NCBI GenBank assembly: GCA_964401045.1
Contig: CAYNXB010000113.1
Span: forward strand, 1-6,621
Length of the DNA stretch: 6,621 bases
Direction of reading: 5' to 3'
Source: CAYNXB01 sp964401045
GTDB lineage: Bacteria; Pseudomonadota; Alphaproteobacteria; Sphingomonadales; Sphingomonadaceae
A program made the position numbers and the translations under genes. Shown here one piece after another: positions 4,296 through 6,621 of this stretch. Positions within the stretch are counted from its first letter, which is position 1, and every line of letters starts with the position of its first letter. The notes under the pieces were generated by a model, which saw only the letters and a list, made by a program, of their open reading frames with translations, was not told the DNA's origin and searched no databases.

Positions 4296-6406
4296 ATCAG
4301 CGCATCGAGCGCCACCACGCCCTCGCCTTCCGGGTGCACGATCACCGGGTTGAGGTCGATCTCGCGAATGCGGGGGTTGCCGGCCATGACCCGGCCGACG
4401 AGCACGATCAAACCGGCGAGCGCGGCGACGTCAAGGGCCGGGGCGCCGCGCCAGCCCTTGAGGATGGCGGCCTGTTTCAGGTCGAGCAGCCCGCGATGGA
4501 CCATCGCCTGATCCATGTCGGGAGTGAACAGCTTGACGTCCTTGAGGATTTCGGCGGTCACCCCGCCGAACCCGGCGAGCACCACCGGCCCCCACTCGGG
4601 ATCGTTCTTGGCGCCGACGATCATCTCGGTGCCCATCCGCCCCATCGCCTCGACCAGCACGCCATCGAGCGCGATGCCGGCATCGTACTGGGCGACGTTC
4701 CGGTACATCCGCGTGAACGCGTCGCGCACGTCGTCGGCGGTCTTGAGGTTGAGGATCACCCCGCCGGCATCGCTCTTGTGGCCCAGCGCAGCGGCCTGCG
4801 CCTTCATCACCACCGGGAAGCCGAGTTCCTCGGCGGCGGCGACCGCCTCTTCCTGGTTCAACGCAAAGCTGCTCACGGGGAACGCCACACCGAGCGGCCT
4901 GAGCAGCTCCTTGGCCTTGTATTCGGGCACCACGCCGAAAACCTCCCCGAGGCCCGCCATCGCCTTGGGGGGCTGCGAACGGTCGGTCAGGTCCCGCTTG
5001 GCGAGGTCTGCCAGCCGCGCGATCGCACGATAGGCGCGCTCGGTCGAAGGGAACCACGGAATGCCGGCCTGGCGCAGCCCGTCGATGTATTCCTGCGGCA
5101 CCCGTGCGCCTTCGTCGACGCCGGCGAACACCAGCGGCTTCCGGATGGTGCCGCCTTCGACCACCTTCTGGATCGCCGGGAACTTGATCTTGCTGGTGAT
5201 CGGGTCCGACTGGATGATCGACGCGACCACCGATCCGACGCGCTCATCCTCCAGCAGCACTGTCAGCAGCCGAGTGTAAATCTCCGGCTCGCTGAGGCCG
5301 ATCGCGGTAATGTCGGTCGGGTTCGAGACCGGCACGAAATCGGGCAGCACCGCGCGGATTTTCGGGCTGTTCTCGTCATTGAGGTCGACCAGGTCGAGCG
5401 CGATGTCCTCGGCGATGTCGTAGGCAAGGCCGCGCAGCGCGCCGCTTTCCCCCAGCACCGCCATGTTCGCGCCAGGCAAGCTGGGACACGTGACCGCGAT
5501 GGTGGCGATGTCGGCCAGTTCTTCGAGGGTATCGGCGAAGATGATGCCCTCACGCGAAAGCTTGGCCTTCATCAGCGCGTAGTCGCCAGCCATCGCGCCG
5601 GTGTGGGTCGCCGCGCTCGCCTGCGCCTTCGAACTCTTGCCCGGGTGCAGCATGACGATCGGCTTGCCCACGGCACGTGCGCGGCGCGCGGCGGCGATGA
5701 ACGCCTGAGGCCGGCGCACCGTCTCGACGTACATCGCGATCACGCTGGTGGCGGGATCGTCGACCAGCCACTCGAGATAGTCCTCGACACCCGAGGCCGC
5801 CTCGTTGCCGGTCGAGACCGAGGTCGAGACGTAGCATCCGCGCGGGTGCAACGATGTCGCCAGCACCGCCGCCAGCGCGCCCGACTGGCTGGCGATGCCG
5901 ACTGCACGCGCGCCCGCGGGCGGGGTTTTCATATTGGTTTCGACGAAGCTCAGCGGAACGCGGTCGACGTAGTTGGTCGCGCCGAGGCAGTTCGGGCCCT
6001 CGATGATCATCGCGTAGCCCGCGGCGATGCGGGCCAGTTCCTCCTGGTCGCGCATGCCTTCTTCGCCGGCTTCCGAGAAGCCCGCCGAGTAGATCACCAC
6101 CGCCCCGCAGCCGCGCTCTGCGAGTTGGCGCACGGTCTCGACCACCGCCGGCCGGGGAATCGCGATCACCGCGCAGTCGACGCCTTCGGGCAGCTCGGAC
6201 ACGTCCTTGCACACCTTGAGGCCCTGCAACTCGTCGCGCTTCGGGTTGACCGGGTAGATGTCGCCGGCAAACTCGTACTGCACGAGGTTGTTGAGCAAGG
6301 TCGCGCCGAGCGCGCCATGCCGATCCGATGCCCCGACCACCGCGACCGACTTCGGACGCAGCAGCCGGTCGATCTGGGCGTTGGTGAAACGGCGGGTGGT
6401 GGTCAT
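4283..6406 (-). CDS. ADP-forming acyl-CoA synthetase (acetate-CoA ligase family; possibly feruloyl-CoA synthetase, FerA-like)
   Basis: The 707-residue cytoplasmic enzyme joins a carboxylate to CoA using ATP, giving ADP and phosphate through a phosphohistidine. The N-terminal CoA-binding domain has SVAVVGASDRHGALG (20-34) and YPVNPKRDELQG (51-62). The succinyl-CoA-ligase-like part has SQSGALAA (173-180) and THTGAMAGD (267-275), whose His268 is the expected phosphohistidine, equivalent to the HTGA/HAGA His of ADP-forming and succinyl-CoA synthetases. The second ligase domain spans about 310-470. The C-terminal ATP-grasp domain starts near 495, with GFPVVMKAQ (529-537), GHKSDAGGV (542-550) and EIDLNPVIV (682-690). 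There is no acetyltransferase domain, unlike the roughly 900-residue PatZ/Pat proteins. ATG 6404-6406 is preceded by GGAGAA (6411-6416). The upstream fragment resembles a hydroxycinnamoyl-CoA hydratase/lyase, as in the SYK-6 ferB-ferA pair, so feruloyl- or coumaroyl-CoA synthesis is a fair guess. Acetate, pimelate or another acid remains possible. Confidence 0.9.
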   Translation of the reverse strand: MTTTRRFTNAQIDRLLRPKSVAVVGASDRHGALGATLLNNLVQYEFAGDIYPVNPKRDELQGLKVCKDVSELPEGVDCAVIAIPRPAVVETVRQLAERGCGAVVIYSAGFSEAGEEGMRDQEELARIAAGYAMIIEGPNCLGATNYVDRVPLSFVETNMKTPPAGARAVGIASQSGALAAVLATSLHPRGCYVSTSVSTGNEAASGVEDYLEWLVDDPATSVIAMYVETVRRPQAFIAAARRARAVGKPIVMLHPGKSSKAQASAATHTGAMAGDYALMKAKLSREGIIFADTLEELADIATIAVTCPSLPGANMAVLGESGALRGLAYDIAEDIALDLVDLNDENSPKIRAVLPDFVPVSNPTDITAIGLSEPEIYTRLLTVLLEDERVGSVVASIIQSDPITSKIKFPAIQKVVEGGTIRKPLVFAGVDEGARVPQEYIDGLRQAGIPWFPSTERAYRAIARLADLAKRDLTDRSQPPKAMAGLGEVFGVVPEYKAKELLRPLGVAFPVSSFALNQEEAVAAAEELGFPVVMKAQAAALGHKSDAGGVILNLKTADDVRDAFTRMYRNVAQYDAGIALDGVLVEAMGRMGTEMIVGAKNDPEWGPVVLAGFGGVTAEILKDVKLFTPDMDQAMVHRGLLDLKQAAILKGWRGAPALDVAALAGLIVLVGRVMAGNPRIREIDLNPVIVHPEGEGVVALDALMLVE

Positions 6407-6423
6407 GGAATTCTCCGCGTTAT

Positions 6424-6542
6424 CGCCCCTCCGGCTTGCGGGAAGGAGCGAGACTTGCCGAGCCGCAGGCGAGATTAGTCGCAGCGGGGTGGGCCTTTAC
6501 GGCCCATGCCCACCCCCTGCCTCTCCCGCAAGCGGGAGGGCG
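6424..6542. repeat. Composite palindromic intergenic repeat between the two minus-strand genes
   Basis: Nearly all of the 139-base gap is inverted-repeat sequence. The right end is CTCCCGC-AA-GCGGGAG (6523-6538, extendable to 6521-6540). The left end (about 6424-6448) is an imperfect inverted copy of it around a shared CTTGCGGGA core, so the two ends form rough terminal inverted repeats of about 20 bases. Between them GGGGTGGGC (6486-6494) pairs perfectly with GCCCACCCC (6508-6516), with an alternative inner hairpin GGGCC/GGCCC (6491-6495/6501-6505). I recall this style of CCCTCCCGCTTGCGGGAGGG repeat from many sphingomonad intergenic regions; copy number cannot be judged from one window. In a read-through transcript it would form strong hairpins, without T-runs, between the two genes. 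Confidence 0.65.
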
Positions 6543-6545
6543 TAC

Positions 6546-6621
6546 TCAGTCGCCCTGAATCTTCGACTTGTCGAAAGCGCCGAGGCCCGGCTTGAAGGTC
6601 TTGTCGTCGAGGAACTGCCTG
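6546..6621 (-). CDS. C-terminal 24 residues of a probable hydroxycinnamoyl-CoA hydratase/lyase (FerB/Ech-like)
   Basis: Only the end of this gene is inside the window. Read leftwards, it encodes RQFLDDKTFKPGLGAF followed by DKSKIQGD and a TGA at 6546-6548. The QFLDDKxxKPGLxAx ending is what I remember for p-hydroxycinnamoyl-CoA hydratase/lyases (Ech/HCHL/FerB), crotonase-fold enzymes that convert feruloyl-CoA to vanillin plus acetyl-CoA. The downstream acyl-CoA synthetase, which would supply such a thioester, fits this reading. That the frame is coding is well supported, since it is open, G/C-rich at third positions and on the same strand as its neighbour. The specific family rests on a short tail and memory, so another crotonase-like enzyme is possible. 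Confidence 0.6.
   Translation of the reverse strand, partial: RQFLDDKTFKPGLGAFDKSKIQGD

Noticed and set aside
4211..6478. A 755-codon open frame on the plus strand
   Set aside because: It is an antisense shadow of the acyl-CoA synthetase, rich in His, Arg, Asp and Gly as expected from complemented G/C-rich codons, with no recognisable domain.

Overview
The window is GC-rich, with G or C in most third codon positions. Four features suggest an alphaproteobacterium of the order Sphingomonadales: the RhlE wording (DEADQMLD), a TonB-like protein with a PNGQPLYAAQWYREP signature, a UPF0016 transporter starting MEAFLTSTAVVALAE, and a palindromic CTCCCGCaaGCGGGAG intergenic repeat. This placement is from memory of those families, not from a database search. 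The window holds four complete genes and two genes cut by its ends.

Layout from left to right. Positions 1-944 (minus) carry the first 314 residues of an RhlE-type DEAD-box RNA helicase. Positions 945-1272 form a divergent intergenic region with three dyads and an unusual cluster of GANTC sites. Positions 1273-2058 (plus) encode a single-pass, proline-rich, TonB-like periplasmic protein. Six bases later and convergent, 2065-3423 (minus) encode a 12-helix MFS transporter of the aromatic acid:H+ symporter type. Positions 3528-3633 (plus) fold as a yybP-ykoY manganese riboswitch. It is followed by a hairpin that can hide the ribosome binding site (3642-3701) and then by a TMEM165/GDT1 (UPF0016) manganese exporter starting at TTG 3709 and ending at 4278. 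Four bases later and convergent, 4283-6406 (minus) encode a 707-residue ADP-forming acyl-CoA synthetase. A composite inverted repeat (about 6424-6542) separates it from the last 24 codons of another minus-strand gene (6546-6621), whose C-terminus resembles hydroxycinnamoyl-CoA hydratase/lyases.

Two functional themes emerge. The first is manganese homeostasis: the riboswitch and the exporter form a self-contained module. The second is probable hydroxycinnamate (ferulate/coumarate) catabolism: the hydratase/lyase fragment followed by the ADP-forming acyl-CoA synthetase matches the ferB-ferA order known from Sphingobium SYK-6, and the AAHS-type transporter could import an aromatic acid. The catabolic assignment is inference, because the lyase is nearly all outside the window and substrate cannot be read from the synthetase. 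I see no tRNA, rRNA, CRISPR array, transposase or phage gene, and no wholly new system. The most informative element is the riboswitch, because two mutually exclusive downstream hairpins leave its switching direction open.
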